The notes beneath the pieces were generated by a model. That model made no database searches and had not been told where the DNA came from. It saw only the letters and a program-made list of their open reading frames with translations. From NCBI RefSeq assembly GCF_018918045.1, contig NZ_JAHLPU010000015.1, positions 1 to 64,000 on the forward strand: 64,000 nucleotides of DNA, written 5' to 3'. Below, one piece after another: positions 15,641 to 24,458 of this stretch (position 1 is its first letter; every line of letters starts with the position of its first letter). Origin of the DNA: Pseudoflavonifractor sp. MSJ-30 (lineage in GTDB: Bacteria > Bacillota > Clostridia > Oscillospirales > Oscillospiraceae). Position numbers and translations under genes: made by a program.

Positions 15641-15916
15641 ATGAAAGAAATCATCTTGCTTTACCTGCTGATAATCAATGCCATTGCTTTCCTGCTTATG
15701 CTAGTGGACAAGTACAAAGCCAGGAAAAATCTCTGGCGCATCCCGGAAGCGACCCTCATGACCTCCGCCGCCCTGGGCGGCAGCATCGGCGCGCTGCTCG
15801 GCATGTACGCTGTCCGGCATAAGACCAAACACCCGAAATTCACAGTCGGCATTCCTTTGATCCTCGCGGCGCAGATCATTCTGTGCGTGTTTGTGTACAT
15901 CCGGACAAGGCAATAA
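15641..15916 (+). CDS. DUF1294-family small membrane protein
   Basis: A 91-residue protein with helices at about residues 4-22, 42-58 and 70-86. The central motif DKYKARKNLWRIPEATL followed by ALGGSIGALLGMYAVRHKTKHPKF is the DUF1294 hallmark. Function unknown; membrane location predicted. A GAAAGG site precedes the ATG, and a strong bidirectional terminator follows directly. Confidence 0.85.
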   Translation: MKEIILLYLLIINAIAFLLMLVDKYKARKNLWRIPEATLMTSAALGGSIGALLGMYAVRHKTKHPKFTVGIPLILAAQIILCVFVYIRTRQ

Positions 15917-15920
15917 AATC

Positions 15921-15945
15921 GGGCGGCCGTATCGGCCGCCCTTTC
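15921..15945. terminator. Bidirectional terminator
   Basis: GGGCGGCCG (15921-15929) and CGGCCGCCC (15933-15941) with a 3-base loop, AAAA before and TTT after, between converging genes. Confidence 0.85.
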
Positions 15946-17520
15946 CTATGCTTGACCTTCCAGTATTGCCTCGGCTGTTAAGATGCCGTCAACAGCGGCG
16001 GACATGATGCCGCCGGCGTAGCCGGCGCCCTCGCCGGTTGGGTACAGTCCCCGGATAGCGGACTGCCGGGTCTCGTCCCGCAGGATACGCACCGGAGAGG
16101 AGCTGCGGGTCTCCGGGGCGGTGAGCACCGCGTCCGGGCCGGCGAAGCCGGGAAGCTTTTTATCCAGTTCCGGCAGTGCCTGACCAAGCGGTCCGGTAAT
16201 GCACTCCGGCAGGCACCGATGCAGGTCCGTCCAGGTAACGCCCGGCGCGTAGGTGGGTGTTACCTCGCCCGGGCCTTCGCTGGGCCTGCCTGCCAGAAAA
16301 TCCCCCACCCGCTGGGCCGGGGCACGATAGCTCCCGGTCAGGCGGTAGGCCGCCTCCTCGATTTCCCGCTGCCAGTACATGCCGCCGAGAGGCCCTTTCT
16401 CCGGAAATATCGTCGGATTGACCGTAACCAGCAGTGCCGCGTTGGCGTTTTCCCCATTCCGGTCCGCATAGCTCATACCGTTTGTCACGGTACGCCCCTT
16501 CTCCGAGGCCGCCGCCACTACATAGCCGCCGGGACACATGCAGAAGGTGTAAACCGTACCGTTCTCCAGATGCTGGACCAGCTTATAGTCCGCCGGAGGC
16601 AGATGGACATCCTGCTTTCCGTACTGGGCAAGATTGATCTTTTCCTGCTTCTGCTCAATGCGGACGCCCATGGCAAAGGGCTTCGGCTCCATGGGAACGC
16701 CCTGGGAATGCAGGGTCTCGAAGGTGTCCCGGGCGCTGTGGCCGATGGCCAGCACCACCTTATCGCAGGGGATGCTCTCGCCGCTTTCCAGCTTCACCCC
16801 GGAAAGGGCATCCCCTTCCAGCAAAAATTCCGTAACCCGGCTGCAAAAGCGCACCTCACCGCCCAAGGCGATGATCTTCTTTCTGAGGCTCTGGACTACC
16901 TCCAGCAGCACATCCGTTCCCACATGGGGTTTGGCGTCATACAGAATGTCCTCCCGGGCACCAAAGGCAACAAACTGCTCCAGGATCCAGTGAATTCTGG
17001 GATTGCTGATACCGGTATTCAGTTTTCCATCAGAAAAGGTCCCCGCGCCGCCCTCGCCGAACTGGACATTGCTTTTGGGGTCCAGAGTGCCGTTTTTCCA
17101 GAAAGCCGCCACCTTTTCATGGCGGGACTTCGCATCCTCGCCCCGCTCCAGAACGATGGGGCGCTGCCCCGCCTGGGCCAGAATCAGGGCGGCGAACATA
17201 CCCGCAGGGCCAAAGCCGATGACCACAGGCCGCTTTTCCGCTTCCGGTTGTTTTTTCGGCGGCCGGTAACGCTCCGCGGGGGCCAAAGTCACTTTTTTGC
17301 TTCCGCACTTTTTCAGGACCTTCCCCTCGCCGCTTTTCAGGGCCACATCGACCGTATAAATGAACTTCACATCCGGCTTTTTCCGGGCGTCCACCGACCG
17401 GCGGACCAGATGCAGGCTCTGAATTTCCGAAGCAGATACCCGCAGTATTTTCGTCGTCTCAAAGAGCAGGGCCGTCGTATCCTGCTCCGGACCCATGGCA
17501 ATATCTCGAATACGCAGCAT
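15946..17520 (-). CDS. FAD-dependent dehydrogenase (COG2509 type)
   Basis: A 524-residue flavoprotein. A distinctive N-terminal domain (about 1-90, RRSVDARKKPDVKFIYTVD) precedes the FAD fold at VVIGFGPAGMFAALILAQAG (about 98-117) and the motif QFGEGGAGTFSDGKLNT. The C-terminus carries PTGEGAGYAGGI, the second flavin contact. This is the uncharacterised COG2509 dehydrogenase family; substrate unknown. It lies 3 bases downstream of a second flavoprotein gene, so the two form an operon. Confidence 0.85.
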   Translation of the reverse strand: MLRIRDIAMGPEQDTTALLFETTKILRVSASEIQSLHLVRRSVDARKKPDVKFIYTVDVALKSGEGKVLKKCGSKKVTLAPAERYRPPKKQPEAEKRPVVIGFGPAGMFAALILAQAGQRPIVLERGEDAKSRHEKVAAFWKNGTLDPKSNVQFGEGGAGTFSDGKLNTGISNPRIHWILEQFVAFGAREDILYDAKPHVGTDVLLEVVQSLRKKIIALGGEVRFCSRVTEFLLEGDALSGVKLESGESIPCDKVVLAIGHSARDTFETLHSQGVPMEPKPFAMGVRIEQKQEKINLAQYGKQDVHLPPADYKLVQHLENGTVYTFCMCPGGYVVAAASEKGRTVTNGMSYADRNGENANAALLVTVNPTIFPEKGPLGGMYWQREIEEAAYRLTGSYRAPAQRVGDFLAGRPSEGPGEVTPTYAPGVTWTDLHRCLPECITGPLGQALPELDKKLPGFAGPDAVLTAPETRSSSPVRILRDETRQSAIRGLYPTGEGAGYAGGIMSAAVDGILTAEAILEGQA

Positions 17521-17523
17521 TTT

Positions 17524-18735
17524 TTATTCCCCTCTCCCGGCATTCTGTCCCGCAAGGCTTCCGGAGCTCCAGGCCCATTGCAAATTGTAGCCGCCGCAGT
17601 CCCCATCCACATCCAGCACTTCGCCGCAGGCGTACAGTCCGGGAACAAGCCTGCTTTCCATGGTAGTCCCGTCAAATTCCTCCGTTACAACGCCCCCCGC
17701 AGTGACCTGGGCGCTGTCCATGCCCAGAGGCTCCGTCAGGTGAACGGAAAAGCATTTCGCGCTGGCCGCCGCCCTGGCAACGGCTGTCTCCGGCAGCTGG
17801 GCAATGGGCATATTGAGGCCGATGCCGATCTCCTGAACCAGCACCCGGCCAAGACGGTTGTGGAGAATACCCGTGAACAATTCTCCCGCATTCAGTTTTG
17901 TTTCCCTTCGGGCCAGCAGCATTTTTTCCAACTGCCGTTCTGAAATCTGAGGCAGCAGATCCAGACGGCACTGCCAGTCCCCTTTTCCCTGGCACACATC
18001 CCGGGAGACCTCGAAAATCACCGGGCCGGACAGGCCGTACTCTGTGAACTGAATTTCTCCGGCACTCTCAGACCAAAGGGTGTCGTCCCTGTAAACTTCC
18101 GCGCGGCACTCCGCCCGGACGCCCTTCAGAGCCGAGACCCCCGGCCAGTCGGTTTTCACCTGCACCAGGGTAGGCCGCAGCCGGGTACAGCTGTGGCCCA
18201 GAGATCGCAGCAGCTTATAGCCGGACATGGAGCCCCCCAGCTTTGTCCCCGCCAGACCGCCGCAGGCGATGATCAGCCTGTCGCAGGAAATCGCTTCGCT
18301 GTCCGTCTCAATGCGGAATCCCTCTGCCTCCCGCCGAATCTTTTGGACTTCACATCCGGTTTTCAGTGTGATATTGGGCTTTTCCAGGGCGAATCGCAGC
18401 ACATCCACCACGGAATTTGCCTGGTCCGAAAAGGGATAGACCCGTCCCGATGGCTCTGCCACAGTCAGAAGTCCCAGCTTCAGAAACCATTCCCGGGTCT
18501 TTTCCGGGCTTAGCTGCTCCAATGCGGTACGGGAAAAGGCAGGATCATCCCCATGGTAGCCGCCCTCCAGGGCATGGAGATTGGTCAGGTTGCACCGCCC
18601 ATTTCCCGTAGCCTGGAGTTTTCTGCCCACTCTCGCCTGCCGCTCCAGCAGAAGCACCTGACAGTCCGGATTTTCCGCCGCCCGCAGCGCCGCCGCCATA
18701 CCGGAAGCGCCGCCGCCAATGATCCCAACAACCAT
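17524..18735 (-). CDS. BaiN/YhiN-like NAD(P)/FAD-dependent oxidoreductase
   Basis: A 403-residue flavoprotein of the HI0933/YhiN/BaiN family. N-terminal GIIGGGASGMAAALRAA binds FAD; then ERQARVGRKLQATGNGRCNLTN, the family signature; C-terminal TAGGVVTEEFDGTTMESRLVPGLYACGEVLDVDGDCGGYNLQWAW is also characteristic. Some members act in gut bile-acid metabolism, but the family is broad and that role should not be assumed here. Own promoter upstream; co-transcribed with the COG2509 gene. Confidence 0.88.
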   Translation of the reverse strand: MVVGIIGGGASGMAAALRAAENPDCQVLLLERQARVGRKLQATGNGRCNLTNLHALEGGYHGDDPAFSRTALEQLSPEKTREWFLKLGLLTVAEPSGRVYPFSDQANSVVDVLRFALEKPNITLKTGCEVQKIRREAEGFRIETDSEAISCDRLIIACGGLAGTKLGGSMSGYKLLRSLGHSCTRLRPTLVQVKTDWPGVSALKGVRAECRAEVYRDDTLWSESAGEIQFTEYGLSGPVIFEVSRDVCQGKGDWQCRLDLLPQISERQLEKMLLARRETKLNAGELFTGILHNRLGRVLVQEIGIGLNMPIAQLPETAVARAAASAKCFSVHLTEPLGMDSAQVTAGGVVTEEFDGTTMESRLVPGLYACGEVLDVDGDCGGYNLQWAWSSGSLAGQNAGRGE

Positions 18736-18768
18736 GCCTGATCCCTCATTTTCCTTTTATCTGGGGTT

Positions 18769-18797
18769 ATTATACACGATTTAATCCACAGGCACAA
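18769..18797 (-). promoter_or_regulatory. sigmaA promoter of the flavoprotein operon
   Basis: Minus strand TTGTGC (18792-18797), 17 bases, TATAAT (18769-18774). Confidence 0.65.
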
Positions 18798-18807
18798 GAA
18801 AAACTTC

Positions 18808-18836
18808 TTTCACAAAGGGGGTTTCTGTGCTATAAT
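18808..18836 (+). promoter_or_regulatory. sigmaA promoter of ylmH
   Basis: TTTCAC (18808-18813), 17 bases, TATAAT (18831-18836); AAAGGTG precedes the ATG at 18853. Divergent from the flavoprotein promoter. Confidence 0.65.
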
Positions 18837-18852
18837 AGGGAAAGGTGATGCT

Positions 18853-19638
18853 ATGGAACGCAGCGGAATTGAAAAAATCGCAAAAACGCCGGAGGACAGG
18901 CTCCTGCTTGCCAAGCTCTATGACAAAATTAACGCCGGTGTTCGGAAGAATATAACTGCCAACACCTGCTTTCTCTCCCCTCGGGAACTGGAACTGGCGG
19001 ACTTTCTCTTTGGAAATCTCCCGGGGCTGCATCGCTTTGGCGGCTACGAAGACGCGGAGCGAAAAATGCTGATCTATCTGCCGGATTATTTGGAAGAAAG
19101 CACGCTTTACGGGGAGGACAGTCCGCTTTGCTGTCTGGAAGCCAACTTTTTTGAAGCGGACAAACTGAGCCATCGGGATTTTCTTGGCGCGCTGATGGGG
19201 GCGGGGATTGCCCGGGAGACCGTTGGCGACATCTGCGTGGAGCCGGGCCGCTGCCTGTTTTTCACCACCGCCGAGATCACCCCCTATGTGCTGGACAATC
19301 TGCGGGAAGCAGGCCGGACAAAGCTGCGTTTGAAGCAGATTTCCCTTGCGGGGCTGACCATGCCGGAGCCGGAATTTCAGGAAATCCGGGACACCATGGC
19401 CGCTCTGCGGCTGGACAGCGTGATCTCCTCCGGCTTCCGCATTGGCCGCGCTCTGGCGGCGGATTACGTCCACGCCGGGAAGGTAAGCATTGACGGTCTG
19501 CCCTGCGAAAAGCCGGACAAGGCTGTTGCCGAGGGTGCGAAGGTATCCGTCCGGGGGCTTGGCAAGATCAGGCTGGCCCAGATCGGCGGAAAGACAAAAA
19601 AGGACCGCATTGCGGTCATCATTCAGAAATATGTGTGA
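18853..19638 (+). CDS. ylmH: YlmH-type S4-domain RNA-binding protein
   Basis: A 261-residue protein: an N-terminal YlmH domain (about 1-160; TCFLSPRELELADF, FGGYEDAERKMLIYLP, ALMGAGIARETVGDI) and a C-terminal S4 RNA-binding domain (about 180-250, LDSVISSGFRIGRALAADYVHAGKVSIDG). YlmH proteins bind ribosome-associated RNA and are linked to ribosome rescue/quality control. Usually it lies near division genes; here it leads a short operon with DUF896, NUDIX and a radical SAM gene. Confidence 0.88.
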   Translation: MERSGIEKIAKTPEDRLLLAKLYDKINAGVRKNITANTCFLSPRELELADFLFGNLPGLHRFGGYEDAERKMLIYLPDYLEESTLYGEDSPLCCLEANFFEADKLSHRDFLGALMGAGIARETVGDICVEPGRCLFFTTAEITPYVLDNLREAGRTKLRLKQISLAGLTMPEPEFQEIRDTMAALRLDSVISSGFRIGRALAADYVHAGKVSIDGLPCEKPDKAVAEGAKVSVRGLGKIRLAQIGGKTKKDRIAVIIQKYV

Positions 19639-19648
19639 GGAATTGCTT

Positions 19649-19864
19649 ATGAACATGAACGAAGTCATTGCCAGAATCAACGCTTTGGCCAAAAAAGCCA
19701 AAGAGGGTTCTTTGACCCCGGAGGAGCTGGCAGAGCGGGACAAGCTGCGCCGCATCTACATCGACTCCGTAAAGGCCAATCTGGTGGGGCAGCTGGAAAA
19801 CACCTATATTTTGCAGCCCGACGGCACCAAAAAGAAGATCGAAAAGAAGGTCGAAAAGAATTAA
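19649..19864 (+). CDS. DUF896-family protein (YnzC-like)
   Basis: A 71-residue helical protein. The core EVIARINALAKKAKEG followed by LTPEELAERDKLRRIYID is the DUF896 pattern; the tail is Lys/Glu rich. Function unknown; family members are short cytoplasmic helical hairpins. Starts 10 bases after ylmH and its TAA overlaps the next ATG by one base (TAATG), so it is tightly coupled. Confidence 0.88.
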   Translation: MNMNEVIARINALAKKAKEGSLTPEELAERDKLRRIYIDSVKANLVGQLENTYILQPDGTKKKIEKKVEKN

Positions 19865-20430
19865 TGGATATCGCGTCAGAAATCAGAGCCTTCTCCCCCG
19901 GCTGTGAGCAGGAGCAGAAGGACAAGGCGCAGATGCTCAGCTGGCTCAACACTTCCCCGGATCCCTTTTCCCGGGAAAACACCTTTGCCCACTTCACGGC
20001 TTCCTCCTGGGTAGTCAGTCCGGACCGGCAGCAGGTATTGCTGATTTACCACAATATCTACAGGTCCTGGGCCTGGATGGGCGGTCACGCCGATGGGGAT
20101 CGGGACCTGCTGGCCGTCGCCCTGCGGGAGACCCGGGAGGAAAGCGGGCTGGAAAATCTCAGGCTATTGCACAATGGCATCTTCTCTCTGGAAACCCTGA
20201 CAGTAGACGGCCATGTCAAGCGCGGAACCTATGTTTCCAGCCATCTGCACCTGAATGTAACCTATCTGCTGGAAGCGGACCCGAAGCAGACGCTTCGAAT
20301 CAAGTCCGATGAAAACAGCGGCGTGGCCTGGTTCCCGGTTTCCTCCGTGCCCCGGAAGGTCACGGAGCCTTGGATGGTGGCGCACGTCTATCAAAAGCTC
20401 ATGGAGCGCGTACTCTCTCTGGGCGAATAA
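19864..20430 (+). CDS. NUDIX hydrolase
   Basis: A 188-residue protein with a Nudix box at about residues 73-97: GGHADGDRDLLAVALRETREE then SGL. The REx2EE catalytic helix is intact but the first Glu of the canonical GX5E element is Arg; this GGHADGD subtype is common among clostridial NUDIX proteins. It would hydrolyse a nucleoside-diphosphate derivative, identity unknown. Coupled to the DUF896 gene. Confidence 0.87.
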   Translation: MDIASEIRAFSPGCEQEQKDKAQMLSWLNTSPDPFSRENTFAHFTASSWVVSPDRQQVLLIYHNIYRSWAWMGGHADGDRDLLAVALRETREESGLENLRLLHNGIFSLETLTVDGHVKRGTYVSSHLHLNVTYLLEADPKQTLRIKSDENSGVAWFPVSSVPRKVTEPWMVAHVYQKLMERVLSLGE

Positions 20431-20443
20431 ATTGGAGAACAAC

Positions 20444-22381
20444 ATGGAATTTTTACCGATCACCAAACAGGAAATGCTGGACCGGGGCATCGAGCAGCCG
20501 GATTTTGTCTATGTTATTGGCGACGCCTACGTAGATCACCCCTCCTTCGGCCACGCCATCATCAGCCGGATCCTGGAAAACCGCGGCTACAGCGTGGTCA
20601 TTATCTCCCAGCCGGACTGGCGGAATCCAAAATCCATTGACGTCTTCGGCCGCCCGCGTCTGGGCTTTCTGGTCAGCGGCGGCAACATGGACTCCATGGT
20701 CAACCACTATTCCGTCACCCGGCACCGCCGGAAAACAGACTCCTTCACCCCCGGCGGCGTCATGGGCAGGCGGCCCGATTACGCCACCACCGTTTACTGC
20801 AACCTGATTCGGCAGACCTACAAAGATGTACCTATTTTGATTGGCGGTATTGAGGCCAGTCTGCGCAGACTGGGGCACTATGACTACTGGTCCGACGGCA
20901 TGAAGCGTTCCATTCTTCTGGACTCCCAGGCAGACCTTTTGATGTACGGTATGGGCGAAAAGAGCATTGTGGAGATTGCGGACGCCCTGAACGCCGGTAT
21001 GGACGTAAAGGATATCACCTACATTGACGGCACAGTCTATAAGTGCAGAGAGCTGGACGAAAGTCTGCCGACCATCGTCCTGCCCGGCTTTGAGGAAATC
21101 TCTAAAAACAGACGCAGCTATGCCGAATCCTTCAGAATCCAGTATGGCAACTGCGACCCCTTCACCGCCAAACGGCTGGCAGAGCCCTATGGCAAGGAGT
21201 TTGTGGTGCAGAATCCACCTCAGAAACCATTGACCACAGAAGAGATGGACGCGGTCTATGATCTGCCCTACTGCCGGACCTACCACCCCAGCTACGAAAA
21301 GCTGGGCGGCGTACCTGCCATTGAAGAGGTCAAATTCAGTCTGGTCAGCAACCGGGGCTGCTTCGGGGCATGCTCCTTCTGCGCCCTGACTTTCCACCAG
21401 GGCCGGATCGTCCAGGTGCGGAGCCACGAATCCATTCTGGCAGAGGCCCAAAAAATGGTGAAGGATCCGGACTTCAAGGGCTACATCCACGATGTAGGCG
21501 GCCCCACCGCCAATTTCCGGCACCCGGCCTGTGAAAAGCAGATGACCAAGGGCGCCTGCGGCGGGCGGCAGTGCCTGTACCCTGCCCCCTGCAAGAATAT
21601 GAACGCCGACCACAGCGACTATGTGGACCTGCTGCGCAAGCTGCGGAAGATACCCGGGGTCAAGAAGGTCTTCGTCCGCAGCGGCATCCGCTTTGACTAT
21701 CTGCTGGCAGATAAAAAGGACACCTTCTTCCGGGAGCTGGTACAGTACCATATCTCCGGACAGCTGAAGGTAGCCCCGGAGCATGTAGCCGACGCGGTGC
21801 TCTGCCGCATGGGCAAACCCCGGAACGCGGTGTACAACCGGTTTGTGGAGAAATACTTTGCCCTGAACAGGCAGTACGGAATGGACCAATATCTGGTGCC
21901 TTACCTCATGTCCAGCCACCCCGGCTCTACCATGAAGGAGGCCGTGGAGCTGGCGGAATATATCCGGGATATGGGCTACAACCCCGAGCAGGTCCAGGAT
22001 TTCTACCCGACCCCCTCCACTCTCTCCACCGTCATGTACTACACCGGACTGGATCCCCGGACCATGGAGCATGTCTATGTACCCACGGACCCCCACGAAA
22101 AGGCCATGCAGCGGGCATTGATCCAGTACCGGAATCCCAAAAACTACTATCTGCTCAAGGAAGCCCTCTTAAAAGCCCACCGGGAAGACCTGATTGGCTC
22201 CGGCCCCAAATGTCTTATCCGGGCCATACCGCCCAGAAGCGGCGGTTATACCGCCGGGGCCAGAGTTCCGGCAAAGACCGGTAAAACGACAAAACCTGCG
22301 GCAAAGCCTCAGGGCCGGAGCAACACTGCCGGAAAGCCGAATACCGGAAACCGCCCCGCCGCTCCCAGAAAAAAGCGCTGA
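20444..22381 (+). CDS. YgiQ-family radical SAM protein
   Basis: A 645-residue protein. N-terminal domain with VYVIGDAYVDHPSFG, then the radical SAM cluster C-FGA-C-SF-C (about residue 304-312) within SNRGCFGACSFCAL, and a C-terminal YgiQ region (YPTPSTLSTVMYYTGLDP). The last 50 residues are basic and Pro/Lys/Arg rich (NRPAAPRKKR), possibly nucleic-acid binding. YgiQ proteins are uncharacterised [4Fe-4S] enzymes. GGAG before the ATG sets the start at 20444, 13 bases after the NUDIX gene. Confidence 0.9.
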   Translation: MEFLPITKQEMLDRGIEQPDFVYVIGDAYVDHPSFGHAIISRILENRGYSVVIISQPDWRNPKSIDVFGRPRLGFLVSGGNMDSMVNHYSVTRHRRKTDSFTPGGVMGRRPDYATTVYCNLIRQTYKDVPILIGGIEASLRRLGHYDYWSDGMKRSILLDSQADLLMYGMGEKSIVEIADALNAGMDVKDITYIDGTVYKCRELDESLPTIVLPGFEEISKNRRSYAESFRIQYGNCDPFTAKRLAEPYGKEFVVQNPPQKPLTTEEMDAVYDLPYCRTYHPSYEKLGGVPAIEEVKFSLVSNRGCFGACSFCALTFHQGRIVQVRSHESILAEAQKMVKDPDFKGYIHDVGGPTANFRHPACEKQMTKGACGGRQCLYPAPCKNMNADHSDYVDLLRKLRKIPGVKKVFVRSGIRFDYLLADKKDTFFRELVQYHISGQLKVAPEHVADAVLCRMGKPRNAVYNRFVEKYFALNRQYGMDQYLVPYLMSSHPGSTMKEAVELAEYIRDMGYNPEQVQDFYPTPSTLSTVMYYTGLDPRTMEHVYVPTDPHEKAMQRALIQYRNPKNYYLLKEALLKAHREDLIGSGPKCLIRAIPPRSGGYTAGARVPAKTGKTTKPAAKPQGRSNTAGKPNTGNRPAAPRKKR

Positions 22382-22459
22382 CAAAGCCATCGGCCGCTTC
22401 CCTGACCGCCGTTCTTCCGTGCCGCCGCTTACAGCGCAGGGCAGCCCAATCGCATAAAA

Positions 22460-22514
22460 ACAGAGACTCGCGGCAGCTTCGGATCGCAAAATATCCGGCT
22501 GCGGCGAGTCTCTT
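22460..22514. terminator. Long terminator between the radical SAM and trmD genes
   Basis: AGAGACTCGCGGCAGC near the start pairs with GCTGCGGCGAGTCTCT near the end, a 16-bp stem. It lies between two converging operons and can serve both. Confidence 0.75.
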
Positions 22515-22543
22515 ATGTTTAAACGTGATTTTCCGCCAATGGT

Positions 22544-23317
22544 TCACTCCGATTTGACCCGGCACGACTCTCCGGTGCCTCCATCCTCCGCGGCCATTTC
22601 CCGAAGGAGCTTCTGATCCTTTTTGGAAGACAGGTCCAGCTTTTCATACATATCCGGGCGGCGTTCTCTCGTGCGGCGGAGGGACTGCTTACGACGCCAC
22701 TGGTTTACCTTTTCATGGTTGCCGGAAAGCAGAATTTCCGGTACTTCCCGGCCATGCCAGACAGCGGGACGGCTGTACTGGGGATATTCCAGAAGTCCGG
22801 AGAAATGGCTTTCGTCCTCAAAGCACTCCGGATCCGCCAGAACGCCCGGAACCATACGGCACACGGCGTCCGTCACAGCCATGGCGGCGATCTCGCCGCC
22901 GGTGAGGACAAAATCCCCCAGGGATATCTCCTCGTCCACGCACTCGTCGATAAAACGCTGGTCGATACCCTCATAATGGCCGCAGACCAGAATCAGATTC
23001 TCCATTTTGCTCAGGCGGATAGCATCGGCCTGCTTGAAGGTATGACCGCAGGGGGACATATAGACGGTATGCACCGGCCCGCCGGCTTCGTCACAGACTG
23101 CCTCCCAGCAGCGATAGATGGGGTCCGCCTGCATGATGGCGCCCCGGCCTCCGCCGTAGGGGTAGTCATCCACCTGGTTCTGCTTGTTGGAGGTATAGTC
23201 CCGGATCTGGTGGGCTTCGATTTGGATATAGCCGCGCTCTTGCGCCCGGCCCAGAATGCTTTCGGACAACACATCCCCCAGTGTATCCGGGAACAGGGTC
23301 AGAATATCAATCCGCAT
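22544..23317 (-). CDS. trmD: tRNA (guanine-N1-)-methyltransferase
   Basis: A 257-residue SPOUT methyltransferase making m1G37 in tRNA. Visible: MRIDILTLFP, DYPYGGGRGAIMQADPIY, the trefoil-knot segments LVCGHYEGIDQRFID and GDFVLTGGEIAAMAVTDAVCRMVPGVL, and a C-terminal HGREVPEILLSGNHEKVNQWRR helix. The basic/acidic tail after about residue 235 is slightly longer than usual. The start overlaps rimM by 11 bases. Last gene of the ribosome-maturation block. Confidence 0.95.
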   Translation of the reverse strand: MRIDILTLFPDTLGDVLSESILGRAQERGYIQIEAHQIRDYTSNKQNQVDDYPYGGGRGAIMQADPIYRCWEAVCDEAGGPVHTVYMSPCGHTFKQADAIRLSKMENLILVCGHYEGIDQRFIDECVDEEISLGDFVLTGGEIAAMAVTDAVCRMVPGVLADPECFEDESHFSGLLEYPQYSRPAVWHGREVPEILLSGNHEKVNQWRRKQSLRRTRERRPDMYEKLDLSSKKDQKLLREMAAEDGGTGESCRVKSE

Positions 23318-23798
23318 CGGTTTCCATCCCCTCCAGCAGCCTGACCTCCATCCGGTTTTCCTCCATCTCTACAGACAGAATAAAAGCGCTCACCGCCGGA
23401 ATCATGTATTCCCGGTCGCCTTTGACCACATAGACCTGGTTGCCGGGATAATCCAGTACATCTGTAATTTTTCCGATGGCATTTCCCCGGCTGAACACAT
23501 CCATGCCCACCAGCTCTGCCGCAAAAACCACATCGTCGTCCACGTCTTCCCGGTAGATCTCCACAGTTTTGCCCCGGAGCGCCTGGGCCTGTTCCATGGT
23601 TTCCACGCCGGAAAGCTTCAAAAGATCACAGGTGCCCTGCACCCGGCAGGCAGCGACAGTATAGTCCTTCCCGCCGATCCGGCAGCGGTCAAAATCAAGC
23701 ATACACTCGGGGCTGTCCAGCCAGGAGAGCATTTTCACCTCACCCCGGACGCCGTGGGTATTCACAATCTCGCCTGCTTCAATAAATTGGAGTTTCAT
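23307..23798 (-). CDS. rimM: Ribosome maturation factor RimM
   Basis: A 163-residue protein: N-terminal barrel with AGEIVNTHGVRGEVKML (family signature GxxxGxHGxxG-like) and a C-terminal PRC-barrel with GKITDVLDYPGNQVYVVKGDREYMIPAV. It binds ribosomal protein S19 during 30S assembly. Preceded by a hairpin (23862-23892), so part of its expression may come from partial read-through. Confidence 0.93.
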   Translation of the reverse strand: MKLQFIEAGEIVNTHGVRGEVKMLSWLDSPECMLDFDRCRIGGKDYTVAACRVQGTCDLLKLSGVETMEQAQALRGKTVEIYREDVDDDVVFAAELVGMDVFSRGNAIGKITDVLDYPGNQVYVVKGDREYMIPAVSAFILSVEMEENRMEVRLLEGMETDAD

Positions 23799-23861
23799 GG
23801 TTTCGTCTCCTCATTTTATGGTTATGAAAGGGAGCATTCCCTTGAAAAAATCATAAATAAA

Positions 23862-23892
23862 CGAAAATGCGTGACGAAATCGCCACGCATAG
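23862..23892 (-). terminator. Hairpin between the KH gene and rimM, possible partial terminator
   Basis: Minus strand ATGCGTG and CACGCAT arms with a short inner stem, followed by TTTTCGTTTATTT, five bases past the KH stop. A weak internal terminator splitting the operon is likely. Confidence 0.55.
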
Positions 23893-23896
23893 CCGT

Positions 23897-24127
23897 TTAG
23901 TCCACAATTTCGACAGTAACCTTTTCGCCAGTGCGCTGGGCTACGGTCTTAATAATGGTACGGATCTCCTTGGCGATCCGTCCCTGGCGTCCGATCACCT
24001 TGCCCATGTCACCTTCGGCCACATGGAGCTCCAGCACCTTGCCTTCCTCGTCAGAGGTTTCCACAACGGTGACGGCATCCGGGTCATCCACCAGGCTCTT
24101 TGCCATATACAGCAAAAGTTCCTTCAT
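23897..24127 (-). CDS. khpA: KH-domain RNA-binding protein (YlqC/KhpA type)
   Basis: A 76-residue single KH domain with the GxxG loop in GKVIGRQGRIAKEIRTIIK (about residues 40-58). KhpA pairs with KhpB in Gram-positives to bind RNA and influence division and elongation. Its position between rpsP and rimM is the standard one. Confidence 0.92.
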   Translation of the reverse strand: MKELLLYMAKSLVDDPDAVTVVETSDEEGKVLELHVAEGDMGKVIGRQGRIAKEIRTIIKTVAQRTGEKVTVEIVD

Positions 24128-24150
24128 TGTGCCACTCCTTCAGAAAGGGC

Positions 24151-24390
24151 TTACAGAACGCCGGCGTTCTTCAGCAGGCCCCGAACGGTATCGGTAGGCT
24201 GGGCACCGTTCTTGATCCAGTTCTGAGCCTTCTCAACGTCAACGGTAACGGTGGCGGGAGCGGTCAGGGGGTTGTAGGTGCCGATCTCTTCGATGCAGCG
24301 GCCATCACGGGGAGAACGGGAATCGGCAACAACGATACGGTAGTAAGGAGCCTTCTTGGCGCCCATTCTTCTCAGTCTGATCTTAACCAT
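24151..24390 (-). CDS. rpsP: 30S ribosomal protein S16
   Basis: 79 residues with the S16 core [30 protein letters not shown] and a C-terminal [23 protein letters not shown]. Typical length. A GGAGGTG site precedes the ATG; located between ffh and the KH gene. Confidence 0.96.
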   Translation of the reverse strand: MVKIRLRRMGAKKAPYYRIVVADSRSPRDGRCIEEIGTYNPLTAPATVTVDVEKAQNWIKNGAQPTDTVRGLLKNAGVL

Positions 24391-24458
24391 GAAAGTTTCA
24401 CCTCCATAAAATATTTGAATTTATCTATCGCAAAGCAATTTGCTTTCAGCGAACCAAC

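Noticed and set aside
20453-22096. 547-codon frame antisense to the YgiQ gene
   Set aside because: It mirrors a clear radical SAM protein; long antisense frames are expected at this GC content.
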